Notes under the pieces: model-generated
What the model was told of the DNA's origin: nothing
Seen by the model: only the letters and a program-made list of their open reading frames with translations
Database searches by the model: none
From: Gracilariopsis chorda
Taxonomy: Eukaryota > Rhodophyta > Florideophyceae > Gracilariales > Gracilariaceae
Assembly: GCA_003194525.1 (NCBI GenBank)
Contig: NBIV01000100.1
Coordinates: forward strand, 124,001 to 188,000
Reading direction: 5' to 3'
DNA length: 64,000 nt
Position numbers and translations under genes: made by a program
Shown: positions 55,616 through 64,000 of the stretch, one piece after another
Position numbering within the stretch: the stretch's first letter is position 1
How the letters are laid out: every line of letters starts with the position of its first letter

Positions 55616-56464
55616 TCAATTGTTATTGCGTCCTTCGCCTTTGGTATGTTTATTATTATTGGAGTTTTTATTGTTGGGCTGTTGTTGGTTTTGATTTTTC
55701 TTGCGCCAACATTCGGCCCTGATGTGGCCTATGGGTCCACAATTCCAACATACAACTCCCTTCTTGTTCCCTTTTGCATGCTGCTTGCGTCGGGTTGTAG
55801 TCTTCTTCGAAGCGGGGTAAGGGTGAATGCCATCTTTCTTGGCTTCGGTAGCCTTCGTGGTATATGTCGATGCCCGATGAACACGTCGGTCCATTTCGGA
55901 TCGCACATCCGAAATGACTTGATCGTATTCCATGTTGGTTGCGTCTGCCAATAATGTGATTGCCATTAGTGAGTCTGGCAAGGTACGGAGCAGAGTCGCA
56001 GTTCGCTCCTTTTCCGTGAGTGGGTCACCCAGTCTAGCAAGTTCTAAATAGGTTGCCTCCAACTCGAGTACATGTCTCTGTACGTCGTCGCCATCCTTGA
56101 ATGTCAAGGTGCTTAGCTTTTGGCGGAGGTTCAATTTGGATTGTATGTTGTCCTTCTTATATGTAGACTCGAGTTTATTCCATACCTCCAAAGCAGAGCA
56201 GTGTTCTCTTTCGAGTAGTTCCGAAACTGTGATGATCGGCTGTGTGTCAAGGTTTTGGACGATGGCCGATCTTGCCTTTCGATCGGCGTCGTCCCATCTC
56301 TTTCGAGCTGCAGCGGATCCTTCATTTGGACGAGGTTCCGAAAGCACGAATAATGATTGGAGGGAGTGCATGAGATCCCTAATGTATATGCGCCAAGGGT
56401 AGTAATCGGCGCCCCCTTTTAGACGGGGTATACGTTTATTTTCTTGGTAAGTCTCAGAGTCCAT
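55616..56464 (-). CDS. copia-B gag
   Basis: 282 residues from an ATG at 56464. N-terminal KRIPRLKGGADYYPWRIYIR and the DLMHSLQSLFVL helix, a UBN2-like copia capsid layout (CSALEVWNKLESTY, RQKLSTL, ELARLGDPLTEKE, LLRTLPDS), a basic linker, and one zinc knuckle CWNCGPIGHIRAEC (C-X2-C-X4-H-X4-C) near residue 240. A Lys/Asn/Gln-rich tail ends at TGA, beyond which the pol frame continues in phase. Copia-A has sense codons at that point, so the family's gag-pol was probably one continuous frame. Gag packages the element RNA. Confidence 0.9.
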   Translation of the reverse strand: MDSETYQENKRIPRLKGGADYYPWRIYIRDLMHSLQSLFVLSEPRPNEGSAAARKRWDDADRKARSAIVQNLDTQPIITVSELLEREHCSALEVWNKLESTYKKDNIQSKLNLRQKLSTLTFKDGDDVQRHVLELEATYLELARLGDPLTEKERTATLLRTLPDSLMAITLLADATNMEYDQVISDVRSEMDRRVHRASTYTTKATEAKKDGIHPYPASKKTTTRRKQHAKGNKKGVVCWNCGPIGHIRAECWRKKNQNQQQPNNKNSNNNKHTKGEGRNNN

Positions 56465-57757
56465 CGCGGAGTATCACTCAACGCGAGACTAAGGGAGACT
56501 GGCAGATAGAATCCTTCACCGGTCCCCTACCGGTTGAGGGATCCTTCTACTACTTTTGCGTAGCCGGGTCCACTGGCAGGAGATACTATCTCCGGTTCCC
56601 TAAAGGTCAGACCTCTGGCTCCGAGTAAGACTCTCTCGGTGAGATGCGATTTCAGCGGCCCGTCCAAGTTCTGCAGAATCCAGAACGAGGGTGCGTGCAA
56701 CCTACGGAATGTCCAGGAGAGGTTACTAAAAACGTGATATGTGTTCACGAGTTGGCCTCCTCTGTTTCCTTACGGCTACTTGCGCGGCGATCTTGCTCCT
56801 TGAAACGTTCTTGTCTTCACTAAGGTCCGGGTCGAACGACGAGACACCCTGTCCTCTTACGAACAGCTACACGCACCCCAGCTGAGCCAGTTATACGGCT
56901 AGTGCGCTATCCGCAGGCTTAGTTCAAGTCCCCAGTCGATTCCCAACCGGTATTCGGCTTGCAAACCTTAGCTCAGCCAAGTGCTAACTTCCCTGAAGGG
57001 TTAATAGCGGCGGAGGCCTTATTCAGGACTTTATATAATAGTTCCAGTTCACCGTCTGTGTTGGTGGTCCAATGGTGAAGGCGGTTATGCGGAGCGTGCA
57101 GTAACTGCGATGTGTCGCCACTAGAAGCTCCAGGTGACCGGTCAAGACCACAAGCCAGGGGCAAGGGTTGTTCAACAACACGGTGGCTTTCAAGAAGCTT
57201 CTAGTGCGCACGCTCTAACACAACGCCGGATACGGGGGGATTTTGGCTGCGACTCAACAATGGGCGCAGGCGGGGGAAGTTTGTCCAGCGTGTAGTAGGC
57301 GGATTGTGCACGTGCACGGGCTGCCGGGGGGGGGGAAGATTGTTCGAGAGCAGCACACCAGTAGGCGCAAGTCTTGCGCGGAGAACGCGGACTGTGCACG
57401 GGCTGCCGGGGGACATAAGATGGTTTGGGAGCGCAACACGAGTAGGCGCAAGTCCAGCGTGGAGAGGGCGGAGTGTGCACTGGCTGCCGAGGGGCGCGAG
57501 ATGGTCTGGGAGCGCAAAACGAGTAGACGCAAGTCCAGGAAAAAGTTGTTGGGCGCAAGGCGCGCCGAAGGCGCAAGTGCTATAGAGAGTGGAGAAGGTT
57601 GGCGTTTTTCACTCTTTTGTGCAGATAAGCCATGCGTTTTTCGAGAGAAGCCTAAAGCAGGGTTTATTCAGTGTCGGCTTTTGTGCCGGTGGTTGCTGTG
57701 TCTTTTAGGTTTTCGATACTGTTCACGATACGTTTTTCTCACGTCGACGGTGTTATC
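56465..57757 (-). other. copia-B untranslated leader
   Basis: About 1.3 kb between primer site and gag ATG, very long for a copia leader. No conserved frame with copia-A, whose leader is homologous only at its two ends. The middle is a minisatellite (next entry). Confidence 0.75.
57268..57545. repeat. 81-bp minisatellite in the copia-B leader
   Basis: About 3.5 units with an exact 81-bp period: AGCGCAAxACGAGTAG.CGCA starts at 57349 (variant), 57430 and 57511, each followed by GTGCAC.GGCTGCCG. As 81 is a multiple of three, frames on both strands stay open through it, which explains the repeat-rich open stretches here; they are not genes. Confidence 0.85.
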
Positions 57758-57780
57758 GATAACCGCATGCGATGCTACCA
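57758..57780 (-). other. copia-B primer-binding region
   Basis: On the minus strand TGGTAGCATCGCATGCGG directly abuts the 5' LTR. TGG fits a tRNA CCA end. The same block is kept in copia-A (20888-20910). The tRNA, or an internal tRNA site, was not identified. Confidence 0.6.
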
Positions 57781-57936
57781 TGTAGCTGTGTCTAGCTTTG
57801 TGGCTTCTCCACTGTCTCTTCCTTCCCGTCATGCCGGTGAAGGCAGATCAGCGAGGTCATTTATTTGGTGCCTCCAGTCCTGACGAGTGGACTGTAAACC
57901 ACGTCCCAACTGGTGGCCAGCGTGTCTCCATTCACA
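57781..57936 (-). repeat. copia-B 5' LTR
   Basis: 156 bp, differs from the 3' LTR at about five positions. Followed by GGCAC (57937-57941), the target duplicate. Confidence 0.95.
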
Positions 57937-57941
57937 GGCAC

Positions 57942-60900
57942 TATTCCTTGAGCTTGCTCTAGAGAGATGACGTCAGTGACCCGCCTCGAGCTCTAATTGA
58001 GAAAATATCAGCAACTGATACCAAAACTCTGGGGTGATAGAAAAACAGTGCGGACAATAGTTGCAGCCTACACATGCCGTAGCTGTCGTCACTGTAGAAA
58101 AGCTTAGCATCTTAAACCCTCGCACTCCTGCGCATTTGTCAAATGACATCATCGGCACAGTACAGAGTGCCCTTCAGCTGCGTAGTGGTCTGCAAAAAGG
58201 CAGATAAAGGACGTTCTTCTTCTTCTTCTTTATGGGCACACATTACTAGATAACGGCATTGTGGTAGAATCTAACACTATAGAAGAGCTTTTCTTCGTAT
58301 AGCATGCTAAACTCTATGTAAGTAAAGCTCTTCGGAAAAAAAAGATTCCCTCTGGCCCGTAGTACCAATCTCTATTCATGTCCCGGAATGTAACCGATTA
58401 CTGGTGCTTGCTCTCACTTTGCAGCAACCGTGTTGCGCTCACGAGCTACAATCTCGGAATATTGAAAGATTGGCACCAAGCTTCTGCGGGAAGACCCGAG
58501 ATCGGATCCATTTTACTATGACGTGGCTCGCCTTTTCCATTCTTTTCTCTGCTATTCCTTCCCTTTCCACCAGAGGACGTCAGCTAAGGGGCACACCACG
58601 ACAAGGCAGATTTTGGTGTGCCCCGTTTTCGTCGTCTAGAAGCACTAACGACGTTCTAGCCACTCTTTCCTCTTTACCTTTGGCGATTTCGGGTAGTAAA
58701 ACCGACCTAACACTCGTTCTTTCCTTCAATCCTGGCCCAAGTTCCATATAAACCCTGTAAAACCATTCAGATCCCTGTACAGGCGGGCCTGTTTTCTTCC
58801 ATCATCCACGCGGTGCTGAGATGCTGCGTGAGTTAGTGTGTAGACTGCCGCCTCATTTTCCTTGGGAAACTCCTGACCAGTCCGGGAGAATTCAGGGAAA
58901 GGCTGGCAAGATCTTCCGGGATGCGCGTGCGTCGTGCCTACCGTTTTGCACAGCGTAGCGGGGGTCTTTTTTTGACAGTGCCACCCAGGTCGCTTGGGGC
59001 CGTCAGTCTGCCGACTGCCTGGTCGCTTTCAGAGACATCCCGGGTCGACGAAGGCAACCAGCCCGCCGATCGCCTTGGCGAGTTTAAGAACATCCCGTGT
59101 TATAAAGGACGTCGATAATGTGGTAGTGAGACGTTGTTCATTTCGTTTCCTCGCTGGTCCTAATCCTAAAATTATATAGCCATAAATTTTCCAATACTGG
59201 TATCAATTCATAGCCACAATCCCGGCGTTTTTCGAGGGATAGGACTGTTTGGTCTTGATCCCTAGTGGCAACTGCCTCTGATCAAGATCAGTACTTCCGT
59301 TCTGTAGTAGAATACTATGTCTAGGAGTTCTGGTCCCGGTTGCTCACCATCTTAGTTGCTACATTAGATCCACGACCTTCCAACAACCTTCAAGTCACCA
59401 GTCCAGGTAGTTTGGTGCCGCTTGCACCTCTCGTCCCTGCCCGCATACTGCAGCAATACTTGGCTCTATTGAACGGAATAGGTGTGAGGTGTGGTGGCCG
59501 TAAATTTAACCAAGACGAGAGAAGACTTTGCAGTGTTTATGAAATGAACGGTTGTGACAAATGCAGATGGAGATATTCACTCCTTCAATGAATTGACAAT
59601 TTAATTAGGCTTCCGCAAATCTGCAACTTGTGTAGTGCAGAAATGTATAAGCTCAAATCACCTGAGCATAGGACGCAACACTCTAACAAGTGCTATAACA
59701 TGATCACCAGCCGTTTCTAAAGCAATACCTTGGCGAATGCTACGAGCCAAGCATTGCCTGCAACTAATGCAAGACTTCTGCGACAAAGGTTGCAGGCAAT
59801 AATGTGCAGCATCAACGAATGGGCGCAAAAGCAAAGCGGAGCCCAATAAAAGGCGTTGATAGACAGAGCTTAGAAGAGAAAAAGAAAGGCAGAGGACGAA
59901 AAAGGGATCACAGTTCTTTGCGAGCCATTGTGCTCAACACTTTGACTGCAGAGTTACGCCCAACCACCAGTCGTTATCATATCTATCCATATCTCTTTTG
60001 CTGATCAAGTCACGACCGGTACATTTTTATGCAAAAGTTTTGGGAGTGCCTTAGAGAAAAGCATGCGAGAAAAGCATGATACAAGCAAGGCGAAGGGAAG
60101 CACCGAGCGGACTTTTTTGCACACCTGCCAAGAGGCTTTGTAGAGTTACTGTGCCTCCTCAGGCCTTTTGTAGTTGAGAAGGGTGGATCCGTCGGCCGCG
60201 GCGGTGGGCGAGTCTACAATCGCACCCGCCGGCAGGCGTCATATCGCATTAGCATGGCGATCTAGTCTGCTGTGGTCGACTCCTGCTTCCACGAGGCATC
60301 ATGGAAAGGGTTGCAGTAGCCGATATCGCTTGGGCTGAGGCCGCACCCGTGGCGAGGACTATATTAGGGGCCAATTCAGGCGTTGGAGTTATTGCAGCTC
60401 TCAGTGGCAATGCAGCGACGGCATCGAATCCAAAGACGGATAACAAGTATAAAAACAAAGTTATACTTGGTGTTGGTGACAGCTTCCAAGTTGGAAATAG
60501 TCTTTGCTGGTACCGTAACTAAGACTAGGAAAAAGGCGGAGATGAAAGTTTCTACGCATCGGACATTATATTGCAGCTATAGTAGATGTGAGCGCCTTTG
60601 TTAATGTAGCCGGGAAGCATACGCAAGCAGAACAAGGGGCGCTCAAACGACAAGGTGACGATGTAGCTGCAATCTGCTACGAAAGCCAAATTATGTAGAC
60701 ATCGCTGGCACGCTCGACGTACTTAAAGAGCAAATGAGAATTCCATTTCATGCTGTACGTGATGTGCATCCGATTGATATATTACCTCTTCTCTTCTCGC
60801 CATATAGTGTATGTAGATTCTGAATGCTCTCGTGAGACTTGGGATACGCGAACCTACCTTGCACAATAATTGATAACCTTGGACTCGATAAAACGAAACA

Positions 60901-62271
60901 TAAGTGGTCTAGTACCCATCACACGAAGCAGTTGACTAGTTCTCAGTTGAAACCCTTGCTTTTAATCACTCAGATATGTCGAATCCTGCGAACTGCTCCT
61001 GAGCATCGTGAAACTCTTGCAGCCAACGCAGAAGCCATGCAAAAGCAGAAAACGCAAGTCGAGAAGATGCCGAAAGATATTGCAATTGAATATGACTATT
61101 TGGACAATCTTGGCCAGCGAGTTTCATTTGACCACAAAGAGGTCCCTGATCTATCGTGCTTCTTCCTCATGTCGGCCTGATGGCATCATTGATAATGTTA
61201 CCAAGCCCAATCTTGTTAAAAGAAAGAAAGAATGTAGTTTTTATTCACATGGAACGGAATGACCTGATATCTGGCCGTCCTTGTGATGTAAGGGTCCCAA
61301 TCGATACCTAATTGCCAGTTTGGCTACGATACTCTCCATATTTTTGCCTTTATGCATTCCCTCGTGTGGAACTGTGGAAGGAATCCGAAACTAAACCACT
61401 CGATGGTACCTTTGGTAACACAACCACGCAAAAATGAAAGCAGAACTGGGTAACTTTAGTTCTCTACGCTATCCCTGCACCTCTTAAGTCTGTAAGGAAG
61501 CTGTTAAGTTGGCACTTGTAATAACCTTGTACGTGTATCTGATGGACCAAGCAAATCATTGGCAGCGCTTACCAATAACCATTTACATATAAACCAATAA
61601 GGCATTTCATCTAATAATCGACTGTACCCTTGGTAGCAAAGGCACGCCTGCTGTTTTAGACATATATCTATACTCACCCAAAGTTCATTGCCAAATCCTC
61701 GCGCGGAGAGACTTTAAATCTTGATTCGGCAGGCGTCCGCGTCCTAATCTCTCCGGTTGCACATTCTCACAGCTCTACCTCTGATGGATACCCTGGTTTG
61801 GGTCATGTTAGAACGTCAAAATGGAAGAACATATCCTTGCCCATCTCGGCGTCGGATACAAACTAGCCTCATGTGTGGTAGCTAGGAGCCCCCTATATCA
61901 ACTGGCTATGGGTAGGATCGGTTTCGCAGGGTGTACGATCGTAAGGGCAGTAAGATATAAGAGTAGTAGCAGTGATTTGTATCCCGAAGAAGTAAAACGA
62001 TAACCATTCTGTATCAAATTCTAGCCTCTTAAGTTAAAGCAACTACTCTCCGTCCCCTTGCTGTTCGCCATTGTCTCCATCGCCGTCACTCAGGACCCAA
62101 GCCCAGTCGGCACTTGTGCGGAGTTCGTACAACCGCTCCTCCAACTCCAGTACCCACGGTCTCCCCTCGAAGAACCCTGACTTTGTCATAAACTATGCAC
62201 GTGCACGCGACCACGCATAGACCCAGAGCACCATTCACATGGGCACCGCAAACCACAATCACAGTTTAACT
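57942..62271. other. 4.3 kb without a supported gene
   Basis: Only short open stretches (up to 115 codons). 60839-61180 has a Gln/Lys-rich ETLAANAEAMQKQKTQVEKM stretch that could be a fragment of a coiled-coil protein, but it matches nothing I recognise. 58404-58751 has a hydrophobic start without supporting features. No RNA gene or repeat array was seen. Confidence 0.45.
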
Positions 62272-62276
62272 TACCC

Positions 62277-62430
62277 TGTAAGTTAGCTGTTGTCATCTTA
62301 CTGTCCGTCTTCACCGTCATTCCGGGTAGGGGGCAGATCAGTGATGTCATTTATTTACTGCCTCCAGTTGGAACTATGTAGTGGACTGTAAACTACGTTC
62401 CAACTGGTGGCCAGGGTGGCTCCATTTACA
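62277..62430 (-). repeat. Solo LTR of the copia-B family
   Basis: 154 bp, TGTAAGTTAGC...TCCATTTACA. It aligns with the copia-B LTR (shared GGCAGATCAG.GA.GTCATT, GCCTCCAGT, GTGGACTGTAAAC, CCAACTGGTGGCCAG). Flanked by perfect TACCC duplicates at 62272-62276 and 62431-62435. Both target copies with a single LTR mean that the internal part was lost by LTR-LTR recombination. Orientation (minus) follows from the match to copia-B. Confidence 0.88.
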
Positions 62431-62435
62431 TACCC

Positions 62436-62930
62436 GTTCCCAGTTTACCCGTTAACCCTTACCCTTGGTAAGTCATACAGTAGCCTTATCTATGACACAT
62501 TCGGGGTATGTTTTCTGAAGTACTTGGATGCCTTTGGTACTGTCGGCAAACCAAGCGGTTCTTTAGTGGCATTGGCGCCTCCGTCACGGACGGGTGTGTC
62601 TTGTTTTGTCTTCAATATCTAACGCACAGCACTTACTAACGAGTTGAACAATAGACCGCGAGCGCGCGCACTGCCTCAAACCACGTCAAATAATCCGACA
62701 TGAGCCACGGAAGTTCTTGGCCGTCTTGAAAAGAGAAAGCTTTTAATGAAAGCTCTCCTTCAGCTTTGTAAAAGAAAGCTGTTGTCCACAATAAAGAAGA
62801 AAGAAGTAGAAGACGTCAAATAACGAGGTATCTTTCAGAAAAGGTCAATTTCAACCACAAGATACCAGAAGCTTGTACCGGCGTTAAAGCACTCGATACT
62901 ATCTGTGCTGTTCATTACCGCCTCCGACTA
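62436..62930. other. No supported gene
   Basis: Short sequence between the solo LTR and the family-C remnant. An AAAGAAAGCT-type repeat lies near 62735-62780. Nothing else seen. Confidence 0.45.
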
Positions 62931-63290
62931 CTATGGGTCAGTACAGACATCTTTCAGCCGCCCTTCAACCACCAGATTATAAAGGCTTGAAGATCTCAAG
63001 AATGACTTCACCAGTCCCGTTATCGCCCTGTGCGTGATTTCAATGCTCTTCGCTCTGTCCCATGTATACCCGTAGTTCTTCAGGGGATTTTCATTCGCGT
63101 CAGCGATATCCAGGCCTGGTCCACCACGAATGTGAGTCCGAAGAGCCGGCGGTACTAATTCAGAGTTGATAAGGTTGGGCGCGGCCCTTGTATCTAAAAG
63201 AAAACTGGCAAACCATATATTGGTTGGACAGGCCAAAACTTGGCATAAACGTTTTAGTTTCTCTTGGCCATGATCAGAGCTCTATTTGGA
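62931..63290 (-). pseudogene. Family-C gypsy protease remnant (third copy)
   Basis: Minus strand, with frameshifts: LRHPWIRCHT (C1: LRRPWIRSEN), ALIMAKRN, FLLDTRAAPNLINSEL (C1: VLDTGAGPNFIVE) and IADANENPLKNYG (C1: VAGANNNPFKTVG). The catalytic DTGAG has become DTRAA, so it is dead. The match fades near 62931. Confidence 0.75.
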
Positions 63291-63530
63291 CTACGAAAAG
63301 TATGACAACGTATCCACGGATGACGTAGAACCAAGATGGCATCTCAGCTCACGGTAGTTTCAGCCATGTTCCTAGTAATGATCTTGACGGCGGGGGAGCG
63401 AATCCATACCGTTTTTGGCGTCAAATACGGCTCGAAAGGCGCCCTTTTTATAGACAAGACTCCCCAATCTAGTTTTTCGAAGAGGTATTTACCGAAGTCG
63501 ATGTCAGTATCCCATGTTGCGAACCAGAAT

Positions 63531-64000
63531 TAATCCCATTCGGTGATACGACCAAGCTCACTGGTTGATCAGGTTTTCGTTTAACTAGGGAAATATTCGT
63601 TCGTGCCAGTGTGGTTTTTGCGAGTAATGCTTTCAATTCTTAGTATGAAGTACTTGGCACTTGGGCTAAACCAGGCGGGTCAGCACTTCGTAATTCATAA
63701 TGTTTCTGCGCACCTCTCGGAAGTTCAAGTCACATTTTGGTAGAATATGACCGTAATGGTAACCTATATGACAGATAACCGGTGCTAGTTTACCGTATGG
63801 GCGGTGGCTTTCCGTTTGACGTTGCTGTTTCGGTACGACCTATCCAGAGCGGGTAAGACGCTATGTGTTTGACACGTGAGCGAGCATAGTGCCCTGAATC
63901 CTTGCCACACGGGCGTAGAAAGCGTGTTTTTCTTTCAAAATCGGGGCCCATGTTGACGGCAAGTTTATAGTCCCAAACGTATCATAGCGACTTTCTGCGT
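63531..64000 (-). pseudogene. Family-C gypsy gag C-terminus (third copy, runs off window)
   Basis: Minus strand: PVICHIGYHYGHILPKC near 63770 corresponds to the zinc knuckle CHLCYTHGHTSPQC of C2, with the second Cys replaced by Gly. It is followed by a NYEVLT-like block, VPSTSY and SLVVSP, and a stop near 63531 at the same place as the gag ends of C1 and C2. The order gag then protease matches the other copies. The rest lies beyond the window. Confidence 0.65.

Larger units (their letters stand above)
52056..57936 (-). mobile_element. copia-B: complete Ty1/copia element
   Basis: 5881 bp, minus strand, bounded by 156-bp LTRs (52056-52211 and 57781-57936, TG...CA) and a perfect target duplication GGCAC (52051-52055 and 57937-57941). 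Internal order is primer site, 1.3-kb leader, gag, protease, integrase, RT, RNase H, purine tract: the copia order. The LTRs differ at about 5 of 156 positions, so this is the youngest full element in the window. Two in-frame TGA codons (after gag and before RNase H) are the main lesions seen. Confidence 0.95.

Noticed and set aside
57190-57785. Repeat-containing open frames on both strands (up to 180 codons)
   Set aside because: Produced by the 81-bp array whose period is a multiple of three; no ATG context or conservation in copia-A.
60839-61180. 113-codon frame with a Gln/Lys-rich stretch
   Set aside because: Could be a coiled-coil fragment, but no conserved domain or second copy; too weak to call as a gene.
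62230-62240. CCATTCACA just left of the solo LTR, like a copia-B LTR end
   Set aside because: The preceding ~140 bp do not align with the copia-B LTR; a 9-bp match is expected by chance.
1-64000. CRISPR arrays, bacterial operons, rRNA genes
   Set aside because: No regularly spaced short repeats, no ribosome-binding-site-led gene clusters and no rRNA-like sequence; the content is eukaryotic nuclear.

Overview
The window is nuclear DNA of a eukaryote and is dominated by decayed transposable elements, with only a few host genes between them. The evidence is LTR retrotransposons with tRNA-type primer sites and 5-bp target duplications, eukaryotic DNA transposons, a non-LTR retrotransposon, C2H2 zinc fingers, a PHO80/P-type cyclin, and a secreted-protein gene with one short GTAAGT...AG intron. 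The intron-poor genes and mixed Ty1/copia and Ty3/gypsy load would fit a red alga of the Chondrus type. That is an inference, and an oomycete or another protist is not excluded.

Left part (1-20.9 kb). The window opens with the N-terminus of a C2H2 protein whose full paralogue lies at 43.1-43.9 kb. A pogo/Tigger-like transposase pseudogene follows (1.6-2.8 kb). Next is a complete but dead Ty3/gypsy element (Gypsy-1, 3639-9080; LTRs 298/297 bp, target duplication CCTTC), which sits just upstream of a Harbinger/PIF-like pair: a Myb-like ORF (+) and a convergent transposase (-) at 9.1-11.2 kb. A heavily decayed copia element (copia-A, minus strand, about 11.5-20.9 kb) has a 3.27-kb non-coding insertion in its gag, flanked by GTATG.

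Middle part (20.9-36.3 kb). Two members of one Ty3/gypsy family (family C) lie head to head. C1 (minus, 20922 to about 29.1 kb) ends in a 791-bp 3' LTR just inside the 5' LTR of copia-A. Between its RNase H and its polypurine tract it carries a long open reading frame on the opposite strand (21922-23592, interrupted by one amber codon) plus a second short one. C2 (plus, 29190 to about 36 kb) has an 802-bp 5' LTR, gag and pol, but its pol switches from family-C sequence to the integrase end of a different gypsy family at about 34440, losing RNase H while staying in frame.

Right part (36.3-64 kb). Host genes are concentrated here: an intronless PHO80-like cyclin (39375-40838), a six-finger C2H2 protein (43112-43936) and a two-exon secreted protein with a CAYDHEHG motif (46855-48653). 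Between the last two lies a 5'-truncated non-LTR retrotransposon with an RNase H domain. An AT-rich stretch (49.5-52 kb) holds a broken RING-type sequence. A structurally complete copia element (copia-B, 52056-57936, LTRs 156 bp, target duplication GGCAC) follows, then about 4 kb in which I see nothing, a solo LTR of the copia-B family (62277-62430, target duplication TACCC), and a third family-C remnant running off the right edge.

Most of the biology visible is element against element: nesting (C1 in copia-A, an unknown insertion in copia-A gag, Gypsy-1 beside the Harbinger ORF), chimera formation (C2), solo-LTR excision and mutational decay. The least explained objects are the antisense ORF of C1, the chimeric C2 pol, the non-coding 3.27-kb insertion, and the DHEHG secreted protein.
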